A stretch of DNA of 6,222 nt from an uncultured Clostridium sp. (GCA_934746785.1 CAKVFO010000176.1:1-6222); one strand, 5' to 3'. Positions 1 to 6,043 are shown, counted from the stretch's first letter. The notes: generated from the letters alone by a model not told the origin. Numbers and translations are program-made.

Positions 1-148
1 CTGAAAAAGATGGTGTCTTATCATTATGAAATGGGCAAAGCCCTGTATAACTTCTACCTGTTCTTTTAAGTCTTACAGTTTCAGATACAACATCTACAAT
101 ATCATTTTCTTGTTTTATTCTTTCAATTGTTTCTTCTGGAATACGCAA
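1..148 (-). CDS. dnaG: DNA primase DnaG, N-terminal fragment (runs off the left edge)
   Basis: DnaG makes the RNA primers for chromosome replication. Translating the minus strand from the TTG at 148-146 gives 49 residues beginning MRIPEETIERIKQENDIVDV, followed by the hallmark RTGRSYTGLCPFHNDKTPSF. This is the start of the CHC2-type zinc-binding domain of bacterial primases. Cys38 and His41 are the first two zinc ligands, and the other two cysteines lie beyond the window. The TTG start is chosen for three reasons: the primase N-terminus aligns from this point, a strong Shine-Dalgarno (AAGGAGG) lies 11 bases upstream, and an in-frame TAA eight codons upstream leaves no ATG or GTG. The gene follows dgt on the same strand after 148 bases with no clear terminator between, so read-through is plausible, and a sigma-H-like promoter lies in the gap. 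In relatives rpoD follows dnaG; that part is outside the window. The identification is firm and the exact start is likely. Confidence 0.93.
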   Translation of the reverse strand, partial: MRIPEETIERIKQENDIVDVVSETVRLKRTGRSYTGLCPFHNDKTPSFS

Positions 149-168
149 GGAGTAATCTCCCTCCTTAC
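145..168 (-). promoter_or_regulatory. dnaG Shine-Dalgarno and UUG start inside one hairpin
   Basis: In the minus-strand RNA, GUAAGGAG (168-161) can pair with CUCCUUGC (152-145) around an eight-base loop (160-153). This gives eight pairs, one of them a U-G wobble. The 5' arm contains the Shine-Dalgarno AAGGAG and the 3' arm contains the UUG start codon (148-146), so folding would hide both. The wobble pair is A-C on the plus strand, so the stem is better on the mRNA strand. A shorter alternative pairs GGAG (160-157) with CUCC (152-149) and would free the Shine-Dalgarno. A role in limiting DnaG synthesis is inference; the pairing is visible directly. Confidence 0.6.
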
Positions 169-198
169 TTTAATAAATTTTTTTCAGCAATTTATATA

Positions 199-227
199 TT
201 ATTCGACACCTTGATTTAAAATCCTTC
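199..227 (-). promoter_or_regulatory. Sigma-H-type promoter upstream of dnaG
   Basis: On the minus strand the -35 GAAGGATTT (227-219) and the -10 GTCGAATAA (207-199) are separated by 11 bases. Both match the Bacillus sigma-H consensus (RnAGGAwWW, 11-12 bases, RnnGAATww) at every constrained position. The expected start near 192-194 leaves a leader of about 45 bases before the TTG of dnaG. The B. subtilis rpoD (sigA) operon is known to have a sigma-H promoter, which supports the reading. The heptamer TGTCGAA (208-202) also equals the Spo0A box and overlaps the -10. Confidence 0.65.
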
Positions 228-296
228 TACATTTTAAAAATCAATTTATATTCTTATAATTATTCTTTGTATTGCTGTAATTTTTTATTCTTTTAA

Positions 297-1331
297 TTAG
301 TAAATTACCATCTTAGGCACATAGATTTGATTAAATTTATTAAGACAATAATCATCACTCATTCCAGCAACATAATCTGCCACTGCTCTTTCTATGCCCT
401 CTTCATTTGCAATCTTTCTATATAGAGATGGCATTTTAGAATAATTATCCATATAATAACTAATTAACTGTTTTAATATAAATTTAGCTTTACTTCTTTC
501 ATCTTCTAATTCTCTGCTTAAGTATACATTTTTAAACATAAAATTTCTTAAAGATCTCATTGCACTTTCTATTTCTTTACTTAATCCTACCTCAACCTTC
601 CCTTTTTTCAAGTTTTTTGTTGAATTTTTTATTAAGTCTGCCACTAATACTCTTACCCTCCGAGAGTGAGTATATCCTAATGTATCACATATTTCTTTTG
701 GAATATCTTTTTTAGTTAGAATCCCTGCTCTAATGGAATCATCGATATCATGATTAATGTATGCTATTTTATCACTATATTGAACTATTCTTCCTTCAAG
801 TGTCTTTGCTCCACCTTTTGCTTTTTCATTTCTAAGTCCACTATGATTTAAAATGCCATCAATAACTTCTTCAGTTAAATTAAGTCCTTTACCCTCATTT
901 TCTAGATATCTTACAACTCTTACACTTTGCTCATTATGCCTAAATCCATCTTTTAAAAATTTATTAAGCACTTCTTCTCCAATATGTGCAAATGCTACAT
1001 GCCCTAAGTCATGCCCTAAAGCAATAGCTTCAACTAAGTCCTCATTTAATCCTATACCAACTGCAATTGTTCTTGCAATTTCATTAACTTCAAGAGTGTG
1101 AGTTAAACGCGTTCTATAATGATCCCCAAATGTCCGTATAAATACCTGGGTTTTATGTTTAAGCCTTCTAAAAGATTTGCAATGAATTATCCGATCTCTA
1201 TCAACCATGTAGCATGTTCTTATTTCATCTTCTTTTTCATCTACTTTTCTACCTTTTGAGTTAATAGCAAAGGAGGCTTCTGGAATCAATGTCAACCTTT
1301 CAAAGCTTTCAATTTTTTCCCTTACGTTCAT
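297..1331 (-). CDS. dgt: Deoxyguanosinetriphosphate triphosphohydrolase-like protein (HD-domain dNTPase)
   Basis: This Dgt-family enzyme hydrolyses dNTPs to deoxynucleosides and triphosphate in the cytoplasm. The 344 residues match the shorter Gram-positive Dgt-like type. The signature FRRLKHKTQVF spans residues 54-64. GDHYRTRLTHTLEV follows, giving the first metal ligand His78. The HD pair is His107-Asp108 in ALGHDLGH, with family histidines at 111 and 116, and the last ligand Asp187 is in QYSDKIAYINHD. The C-terminal VADYVAGMSDDY is also typical. The open frame continues three codons further upstream to a GTG at 1340. I prefer the ATG at 1331 because GAGGTG (1343-1338) then lies at a normal distance, whereas for the GTG or the ATG at 1337 it would overlap or nearly touch the start. 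Where many relatives read LGHTPFGH, this protein reads LGHVAFAH (residues 109-116). It lies upstream of dnaG on the same strand, and its nucleotide preference cannot be read from sequence. Confidence 0.93.
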   Translation of the reverse strand: MNVREKIESFERLTLIPEASFAINSKGRKVDEKEDEIRTCYMVDRDRIIHCKSFRRLKHKTQVFIRTFGDHYRTRLTHTLEVNEIARTIAVGIGLNEDLVEAIALGHDLGHVAFAHIGEEVLNKFLKDGFRHNEQSVRVVRYLENEGKGLNLTEEVIDGILNHSGLRNEKAKGGAKTLEGRIVQYSDKIAYINHDIDDSIRAGILTKKDIPKEICDTLGYTHSRRVRVLVADLIKNSTKNLKKGKVEVGLSKEIESAMRSLRNFMFKNVYLSRELEDERSKAKFILKQLISYYMDNYSKMPSLYRKIANEEGIERAVADYVAGMSDDYCLNKFNQIYVPKMVIY

Positions 1332-1337
1332 ATTCAT

Positions 1338-1343
1338 CACCTC
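1338..1343 (-). promoter_or_regulatory. dgt ribosome binding site that selects the start at 1331
   Basis: The minus strand reads GAGGTGATGAATATG. GAGGTGAT is complementary to the 16S rRNA 3' end and leaves about eight bases from GAGG to the ATG at 1331. That spacing is good, whereas the ATG at 1337 would have only two bases and the GTG at 1340 lies within the site itself. Confidence 0.65.
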
Positions 1344-1350
1344 TTTTTTA

Positions 1351-1379
1351 ATATTCTATACTTATCTTTCAAATCCTTT
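1351..1379 (-). promoter_or_regulatory. Sigma-H-like promoter upstream of dgt
   Basis: On the minus strand the -35-like AAAGGATTT (1379-1371) and the -10-like ATAGAATAT (1359-1351) are separated by 11 bases. Both fit the sigma-H consensus, with the same spacer as the element before dnaG. One caution: transcription would start around 1343-1345, at the edge of the Shine-Dalgarno, giving an unusually short leader of about 12-15 bases. No convincing sigma-A promoter was seen in this gap. Confidence 0.45.
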
Positions 1380-1443
1380 ATTTATTACATGTAAATATTA
1401 TTTGCATATATATTTTTTTTATATATTTTTCATTTAAATTTAA

Positions 1444-1485
1444 TAAATATGATATGTATATTTATCATCATTCTTAAATATGATA
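1444..1485 (+). repeat. Direct repeat TAAATATGATA, two copies 31 bases apart
   Basis: The 11-base word TAAATATGATA occurs at 1444-1454 and again at 1475-1485 in the 173-base gap (1341-1513) between the divergent dgt and coat genes. An inverted copy of its end (TATCAT, 1463-1468) lies between them. The 31-base offset is close to three helical turns, so a protein could bind both on one DNA face. The rest of this gap is low-complexity A/T sequence. The repeat is exact, but function is unproven and the A/T bias makes chance similarity easier. Confidence 0.4.
1455..1484 (+). promoter_or_regulatory. Weak candidate sigma-E-type promoter for the coat gene
   Basis: TGTATATT (1455-1462) and AATATGAT (1477-1484), 14 bases apart, partly resemble the mother-cell sigma-E elements (GKCATATT and CATACAmT). 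The match is six of eight at -35 and five of eight at -10. The position suits a start shortly before the ribosome site at 1503. Mother-cell expression is expected for a coat gene, but in such A/T-rich DNA this match could be chance. Confidence 0.2.
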
Positions 1486-1502
1486 GTAATAATCAATATA
1501 TT

Positions 1503-1508
1503 AAGGAG
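1503..1508 (+). promoter_or_regulatory. Ribosome binding site of the CotS-family gene
   Basis: AAGGAG lies five bases before the ATG at 1514 and is the only good Shine-Dalgarno near this start. Confidence 0.65.
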
Positions 1509-1513
1509 TTATA

Positions 1514-2614
1514 ATGGATAATACTTTATATAAAATAGATAAATCTTTTTTTAATGAAGATAATATATCCAAAAACGTTCTGCCTTACTTCAATATATAT
1601 GATGCTGAAATATCTCTTGTGAAATTTAAAAATACAGAGAAACAAAGAGCAGTATATAAAGTAATATTTAATAATAAATCTTACTGTTTAAAAAAAATCT
1701 ACTTTTCCGAAGAAGAATTATTATACGTTTATTCAGCACTTGAATGGCTTCACATTTATAACATAAATGTTCCAAACTTAATTCCTACACGAGATGGAAT
1801 GCGTTATTTAAATTATAATAATATATTATTTATCCTTACACCCTGGATTGATGGTGTAAAATGTAACTTCGATAACTTAGAACATGTTAAGCAATCATCT
1901 ATTGAACTTGCAAAATTTCATAGCTGTACAAAAAATTTTAGCCCAATAAAGGGCAGCTACTTAAGGACAGGGTTTGATGATTTATATAAATCCATATATA
2001 AACATTATTATCAACTTAAAAAATTTTATAATGCAGCTAAAAAAAATAACGACCCTTTTTCTAAAAACTACATTAAAAATTTGGATAGAAATCTTGAATT
2101 ATGCAATTTTTCTTTAGAGCATGCTTCAGAAATTGATACAAATTGTTTATCAAAATCTTTATGTCATGGAGACTATGTAAATAAAAATATACTTTTTACT
2201 AATAATGATTTATGGATAATTGACTTTGATAAATGTAAGAATGATTATTGTGCACATGATTTATCTTACCTTATGCGCCGCCTTCTAAAAAGAGAACATA
2301 CTAATTGGGATATTCATATAACACTAATGATATTAAAAAACTATAACTATCACAAAACGTTAACTAAGTCTGATTTAAAATATATAATTTCTTATCTAGC
2401 TTTCCCACAAAAATTTTGGAAGATATCCCATGATTACTACAAAGATAAAAATAGCTATGATAAAAGTCTATCTTTTAAACTTCTATTAAAATCTAATTCA
2501 GATATTAATAATCACTTAAATTTTATTATTTTACTTACTAAAATTCTTGAAGATGCTCAATGGGATATTTCTTTAATTGAAAATAAAATCACAAAAATAA
2601 AACCCCCTAAATAA
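1514..2614 (+). CDS. CotS-family spore coat protein (kinase/aminoglycoside phosphotransferase fold)
   Basis: The 366-residue length is normal for the clostridial CotS/CotI/YutH family, which belongs to the choline-kinase/aminoglycoside-phosphotransferase superfamily and associates with the spore coat. The N-lobe strand KSYCLKKIYF (residues 55-64) carries the likely ATP-site lysine, Lys60 or Lys61. The hinge-like LFILTPWIDG spans 105-114. The catalytic loop LCHGDYVNKNIL (216-227) supplies His218, Asp220 and Asn225, and IIDFDKC (235-241) supplies the metal-binding Asp237. The family-typical YLAFPQKFWKI follows at 294-304. The kinase residues are therefore present, although no substrate is assigned. 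There is no signal peptide or membrane segment. It is the only rightward gene here, lying between the leftward ppdK and dgt, and looks more A/T-rich than ppdK. Its last codons (KPPK) overlap the shared terminator. Family assignment is strong; which paralogue it is cannot be said. Confidence 0.88.
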   Translation: MDNTLYKIDKSFFNEDNISKNVLPYFNIYDAEISLVKFKNTEKQRAVYKVIFNNKSYCLKKIYFSEEELLYVYSALEWLHIYNINVPNLIPTRDGMRYLNYNNILFILTPWIDGVKCNFDNLEHVKQSSIELAKFHSCTKNFSPIKGSYLRTGFDDLYKSIYKHYYQLKKFYNAAKKNNDPFSKNYIKNLDRNLELCNFSLEHASEIDTNCLSKSLCHGDYVNKNILFTNNDLWIIDFDKCKNDYCAHDLSYLMRRLLKREHTNWDIHITLMILKNYNYHKTLTKSDLKYIISYLAFPQKFWKISHDYYKDKNSYDKSLSFKLLLKSNSDINNHLNFIILLTKILEDAQWDISLIENKITKIKPPK

Positions 2615-2627
2615 TCAGGGGGTTTTA
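2598..2627. terminator. Bidirectional intrinsic terminator between the coat gene and ppdK
   Basis: TAAAACCCCCT (2598-2608) and AGGGGGTTTTA (2617-2627) form a perfect 11-base-pair inverted repeat around an eight-base loop. It serves both convergent genes. In the ppdK direction the stem runs into TTTTATTTTT, a good U-tract; in the coat-gene direction only four T residues follow. The left arm lies within the final codons of the coat gene, and its TAA stop (2612-2614) lies in the loop. Confidence 0.9.
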
Positions 2628-2646
2628 AAGTATATAACCTTAATAA

Positions 2647-5274
2647 CTATCTTGGATTTTTAACTTGAGCTTGTGCTGCTGCAAGTCTTGCTAAAGGTAC
2701 TCTAAATGGTGAACATGATACATAGTCCAATCCTACATTATGACAGAATTCAACTGATGAAGGATCTCCTCCATGTTCTCCACATATACCTAAATGAATG
2801 TTAGGTCTTGTTGCTTTACCTTTTTCTACTGCTATCTTAACAAGTGAACCAACACCCTTTTGATCTAATTTAGCAAATGGATCTTGTTCATAAATTTTAT
2901 TTTCATAATATGCTCCTAAGAACTTAGACGCATCATCTCTTGAAAATCCAAATGTCATTTGAGTTAAGTCATTTGTACCAAATGAGAAGAATTCAGCTTC
3001 CTTAGCAATTTCATCAGCTGTTATAGCTGCTCTTGGAATTTCAATCATTGTACCAATATGATATTCTAATTTAACTCCCTTTTCTTCCATTACTTTCTCA
3101 GCAGCTTTTACAACTACATCCTTAACAAATTTTAATTCCTTAACTTCTCCTACTAATGGAATCATAATTTCAGGTTTTATATCATAGCCTTTTTCATTTT
3201 TAACTTGAATTGCTGCTTCAATAACAGCTCTAGTTTGCATTTCAGCTATTTCTGGATAAGTTACAGCTAATCTACAGCCTCTATGACCCATCATAGGATT
3301 AAATTCATGAAGCCCTTCTACAGTTGCTTTTAAGTCTTCAAAACTTAATCCCATTTCTACCGCTAGTTCCTTAATTTCTTCATCAGTATGAGGAACGAAT
3401 TCATGTAATGGTGGATCTAAGAATCTTATAGTTGCTGGTCTTCCTTCTAATGCTTCATACATTTCTTTAAAGTCTTGTCTTTGCATTGGAAGTATTTTAT
3501 CTAAAGCTTTCTTTCTTTCTTCAACATTCTTAGATACAATCATTTCCCTTACTGCTTTAATTCTATCTTCAGCAAAGAACATATGCTCAGTTCTACAAAG
3601 GCCTATACCTTGAGCCCCAAATTCAACTGCTTGCTTAGTATCTCTTGGAGTATCTGCATTAGTTCTTACCTGTAATTTTCTAACTTCATCAGCCCACCCC
3701 ATAAATGTGGCAAAATTGCCAGTTATTTCAGGAGCTACTGCCTTTATCTTTTCTCCATATACATTACCTGTAGAACCATTCAAAGATATATAATCATTTT
3801 CCCCATAAGTCTTTCCATTTACTATAACAGTTCTAGCTGCTTCATCAACCTTTATTTCACCACAACCTGCAACGCAGCAAGTACCCATTCCTCTTGCAAC
3901 AACAGCTGCATGAGATGTCATACCTCCTCTTACAGTTAAGATTCCTTCAGAAGCAATCATTCCTTCAATATCTTCTGGTGAAGTTTCAAGTCTCACCAAA
4001 ACAACCTTTTCTCCATTTTCTGCTCTTTCTTTAGCTTCATCTGCTGTAAATGCTATCTTACCACATGCTGCTCCTGGAGATGCTGGTAGACCTTTTGCAA
4101 TTACTGTAGCCTTCTTTTCTTCATCAACATCAAAATTTGGATGTAATAAAGTATCTAATTGCTTAGGTTCAACTTTTAATAATGCTTCTTCTTTAGAAAG
4201 CATCTTTTCATCTACTAAATCAACAGCAATCTTTAAAGCTGCTTGAGCAGTTCTCTTACCATTTCTTGTTTGTAAGAAATATAACTTACCTTCTTCTATA
4301 GTTATCTCCATATCCTGCATATCTCTATAGTGATTTTCTAATGTATTAATAATTCCAACTAGCTGTTCGTAAATAGCTGGATTTTGTTCTTCTAATTGAG
4401 CTATTGGCTGTGGAGTTCTAATACCTGCAACAACGTCTTCACCTTGTGCATTCATTAAATATTCTCCATATATCTTCTTTTCACCAGTAGCTGGATTTCT
4501 TGAGAAAATAACTCCTGTTCCAGATGTTTCTCCTTTATTACCAAATACCATCTGTTGTACGTTTACCGCAGTACCCCAGTCTCCTGGAATATCATTAAGT
4601 CTTCTATAAACATTAGCTCTTGGATTATCCCATGATCTAAATACAGCTTCAATTGCTTCTACTAATTGAACCTTTGGATCTTGAGGGAAATCTTCGCCTT
4701 TTTCTTTCTTATAGATTTCTTTGAATTGTCCTGCTAAGTCCTTTAAATCTTCGTAAGTTAGCTCAGTGTCAAACTTAACACCTTTCTTATCTTTCATTTC
4801 ATCAATCTTATCTTCAAATAGTCTCTTTTCAATTCCCATAACAACATCTGAGAACATCTGAATAAATCTTCTGTATGAATCATAAGCAAATCTTGGATTA
4901 TTAGTAAGCTTAGCCATAGCTTCTACAGCTTCATCATTTAATCCTAGATTTAAAATTGTATCCATCATTCCTGGCATTGAAACTCTTGCTCCAGATCTTA
5001 CTGATACTAAAAGTGGATTTGTTGTACTACCGAATTCTTTACCAGTGGTTTCCTCTAAAACTTTAACACATTTGTTAACTTGTTCCATGATTTCCGAAGA
5101 TATTTTTCTTCCATCTTCATAGTACTTTGTACAAGCTTCTGTTGTAACAGTAAAACCTGTTGGTACTGGAATATTCAAGTTTGTCATTTCTGCTAAATTA
5201 GCTCCCTTACCCCCTAGTAAGTTTCTCATACCTGCATTACCTTCTTTAAAAAGGTAAACGTACTTTTTCTCCAT
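2647..5274 (-). CDS. ppdK: Pyruvate, phosphate dikinase (PPDK)
   Basis: PPDK interconverts pyruvate + ATP + phosphate with PEP + AMP + pyrophosphate. In clostridia it can serve PEP synthesis or pyrophosphate-saving glycolysis. The 875 residues are full length, and numbering matches the well-studied Clostridium symbiosum enzyme. The N-terminal ATP-grasp part (about 1-340) has Lys22 in GGKGANLAEM, Arg92, Asp321, Glu323, Gln335 and Arg337. The swivelling phosphohistidine domain (about 390-510) has GGMTSHAAVVARG, with catalytic His455 and the regulatory-type Thr453. The C-terminal PEP/pyruvate barrel (about 530-875) has Arg561, Arg617, Glu745, Asn768, Asp769 and Cys831. All key residues are present, so it should be active. 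The ATG start at 5274 follows GGAGGAG by seven bases. It lies 74 bases downstream of ccpN on the same strand and ends at the bidirectional terminator. No gene for the PpsR/RP-type regulatory kinase is seen in the window. Confidence 0.98.
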   Translation of the reverse strand: MEKKYVYLFKEGNAGMRNLLGGKGANLAEMTNLNIPVPTGFTVTTEACTKYYEDGRKISSEIMEQVNKCVKVLEETTGKEFGSTTNPLLVSVRSGARVSMPGMMDTILNLGLNDEAVEAMAKLTNNPRFAYDSYRRFIQMFSDVVMGIEKRLFEDKIDEMKDKKGVKFDTELTYEDLKDLAGQFKEIYKKEKGEDFPQDPKVQLVEAIEAVFRSWDNPRANVYRRLNDIPGDWGTAVNVQQMVFGNKGETSGTGVIFSRNPATGEKKIYGEYLMNAQGEDVVAGIRTPQPIAQLEEQNPAIYEQLVGIINTLENHYRDMQDMEITIEEGKLYFLQTRNGKRTAQAALKIAVDLVDEKMLSKEEALLKVEPKQLDTLLHPNFDVDEEKKATVIAKGLPASPGAACGKIAFTADEAKERAENGEKVVLVRLETSPEDIEGMIASEGILTVRGGMTSHAAVVARGMGTCCVAGCGEIKVDEAARTVIVNGKTYGENDYISLNGSTGNVYGEKIKAVAPEITGNFATFMGWADEVRKLQVRTNADTPRDTKQAVEFGAQGIGLCRTEHMFFAEDRIKAVREMIVSKNVEERKKALDKILPMQRQDFKEMYEALEGRPATIRFLDPPLHEFVPHTDEEIKELAVEMGLSFEDLKATVEGLHEFNPMMGHRGCRLAVTYPEIAEMQTRAVIEAAIQVKNEKGYDIKPEIMIPLVGEVKELKFVKDVVVKAAEKVMEEKGVKLEYHIGTMIEIPRAAITADEIAKEAEFFSFGTNDLTQMTFGFSRDDASKFLGAYYENKIYEQDPFAKLDQKGVGSLVKIAVEKGKATRPNIHLGICGEHGGDPSSVEFCHNVGLDYVSCSPFRVPLARLAAAQAQVKNPR

Positions 5275-5281
5275 CTCAATA

Positions 5282-5309
5282 CTCCTCCGTTCAATACAAA
5301 ATATTTATA
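5282..5309 (-). promoter_or_regulatory. ppdK ribosome binding site and possible -10 element
   Basis: GGAGGAG (5288-5282), seven bases before the ATG, is a strong ribosome site. Upstream, TATAAA (5309-5304) could be the -10 of a separate ppdK promoter, but the hexamer 17 bases before it (GGGGCA) matches the -35 consensus poorly. The ribosome site is solid; the promoter is only a possibility, and ppdK may also be read from the ccpN promoter. Confidence 0.35.
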
Positions 5310-5335
5310 CTAACAGAGCTTTCTTTTGCCCCGAT

Positions 5336-5348
5336 AGTTACCATAACT
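5336..5348. promoter_or_regulatory. Dyad AGTTA-CCA-TAACT before ppdK, possible operator
   Basis: A perfect 5-3-5 inverted repeat lies immediately after the ccpN stop and about 60 bases before the ppdK start. It sits upstream of the weak -10 candidate for ppdK, where a regulator could act. CcpN, encoded next door, is the obvious candidate binder, but the dyad is short and does not match the B. subtilis CcpN site as I recall it. Confidence 0.3.
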
Positions 5349-5984
5349 TTATTCGCTCTCACCCATCTTTACGAATAACTTTGTAATATTAGTTTTTGAA
5401 ACTTTCCCAATAATCTTATATTGGTCTTTTTCACCAATTTCATTAATAGTTTCAACTATAGGTATACTATCTATTTCGTGCTCAATAATTTTTTTTGCCA
5501 TTTCATAGGCATTATCATCCTTCTTACCACAAATAATATTAGGCATTCTTGTCATTATAATTCCAACAGGAACCTTATGAATATCAGTACCTCCTATTGA
5601 TATCTTAAGAAAATCTTTTCTTGATACAGCTCCTACCAAAATCCCATTATTCTCTACAAATACAGTACCAACATCATTTAAGAATAAGTAAACTATAGCA
5701 TCATAAACCATAGTATTTTCACTTATCACAGCTGGTTTAGACATTATTTCTGATACTTTTATCTTATTAATATACTCTAATACATCATTTGTTCTTGGTT
5801 TATCAGAATAAACATAGCCAACTTTTGGTCTTGCATCTAATATTCCTGTCATAGTTAATATTGCTAAATCTGCTCTTAAAGCAGCTCTTGTAACTCCAAG
5901 GTTCTCAGCTATACATTCACTTGTGACTGGTTGATTTTCCTTTACAAGCCTTATTATTTCCTTCTGTCTATCTGACAGTTTCAT
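5349..5984 (-). CDS. ccpN: CcpN-type transcriptional regulator (winged HTH plus two CBS domains)
   Basis: The 211-residue protein has the CcpN architecture. An N-terminal winged helix-turn-helix spans about 4-58, including VTRAALRADLAILTMTGILD (31-50), then ARPKVGYVY, a strongly conserved stretch in this family. Two CBS domains follow (about 76-130 and 140-205), the second holding SIPIVE and IIGKVSKTN. In B. subtilis CcpN represses gluconeogenic genes (gapB, pckA) when sugar is available, and its CBS domains sense adenine nucleotides. Here it lies 74 bases upstream of ppdK on the same strand, so control of PPDK, and perhaps of itself, is a reasonable inference. The ATG at 5984 follows AGAGG (5995-5991) by six bases. 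There is no membrane segment. Family assignment is strong; its targets in this organism are inferred. Confidence 0.9.
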   Translation of the reverse strand: MKLSDRQKEIIRLVKENQPVTSECIAENLGVTRAALRADLAILTMTGILDARPKVGYVYSDKPRTNDVLEYINKIKVSEIMSKPAVISENTMVYDAIVYLFLNDVGTVFVENNGILVGAVSRKDFLKISIGGTDIHKVPVGIIMTRMPNIICGKKDDNAYEMAKKIIEHEIDSIPIVETINEIGEKDQYKIIGKVSKTNITKLFVKMGESE

Positions 5985-5990
5985 ATTATC

Positions 5991-5995
5991 CCTCT
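5991..5995 (-). promoter_or_regulatory. Ribosome binding site of ccpN
   Basis: AGAGG lies six bases upstream of the ATG at 5984. It is moderate in strength and supports that start. Confidence 0.55.
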
Positions 5996-6043
5996 TTTCT
6001 AAAGTAAAGAAGGAATATTAAATTGGTGATTTTCCTAATCTCA

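Noticed and set aside
173..195. ATAAATT/AATTTAT inverted repeat in the dnaG leader
   Set aside because: All seven pairs are A-U with a nine-base loop. It is too weak to call a terminator or switch in this A/T-rich stretch.
26..214. 62-codon open frame on the plus strand
   Set aside because: It lies antisense to the dnaG start and its control region. It has no ribosome site and a low-complexity, Phe/Tyr/Ser-rich translation.
853..1101. 82-codon open frame on the plus strand inside dgt
   Set aside because: It is fully antisense to the conserved HD region of dgt. Its Ser/Thr/Pro/Leu-rich translation is typical of a shadow frame, and it has no ribosome site.
1332..1340. GTG at 1340 or ATG at 1337 as the dgt start
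   Set aside because: The Shine-Dalgarno GAGGTG overlaps the first and is two bases from the second. The ATG at 1331 has proper spacing and gives the usual N-terminus.
1405..1413. CATATATAT as a sigma-K -10 for the coat gene
   Set aside because: The final TA of CATAnnnTA is out of register and no AC-type -35 was seen. It is simple A/T repeat sequence.
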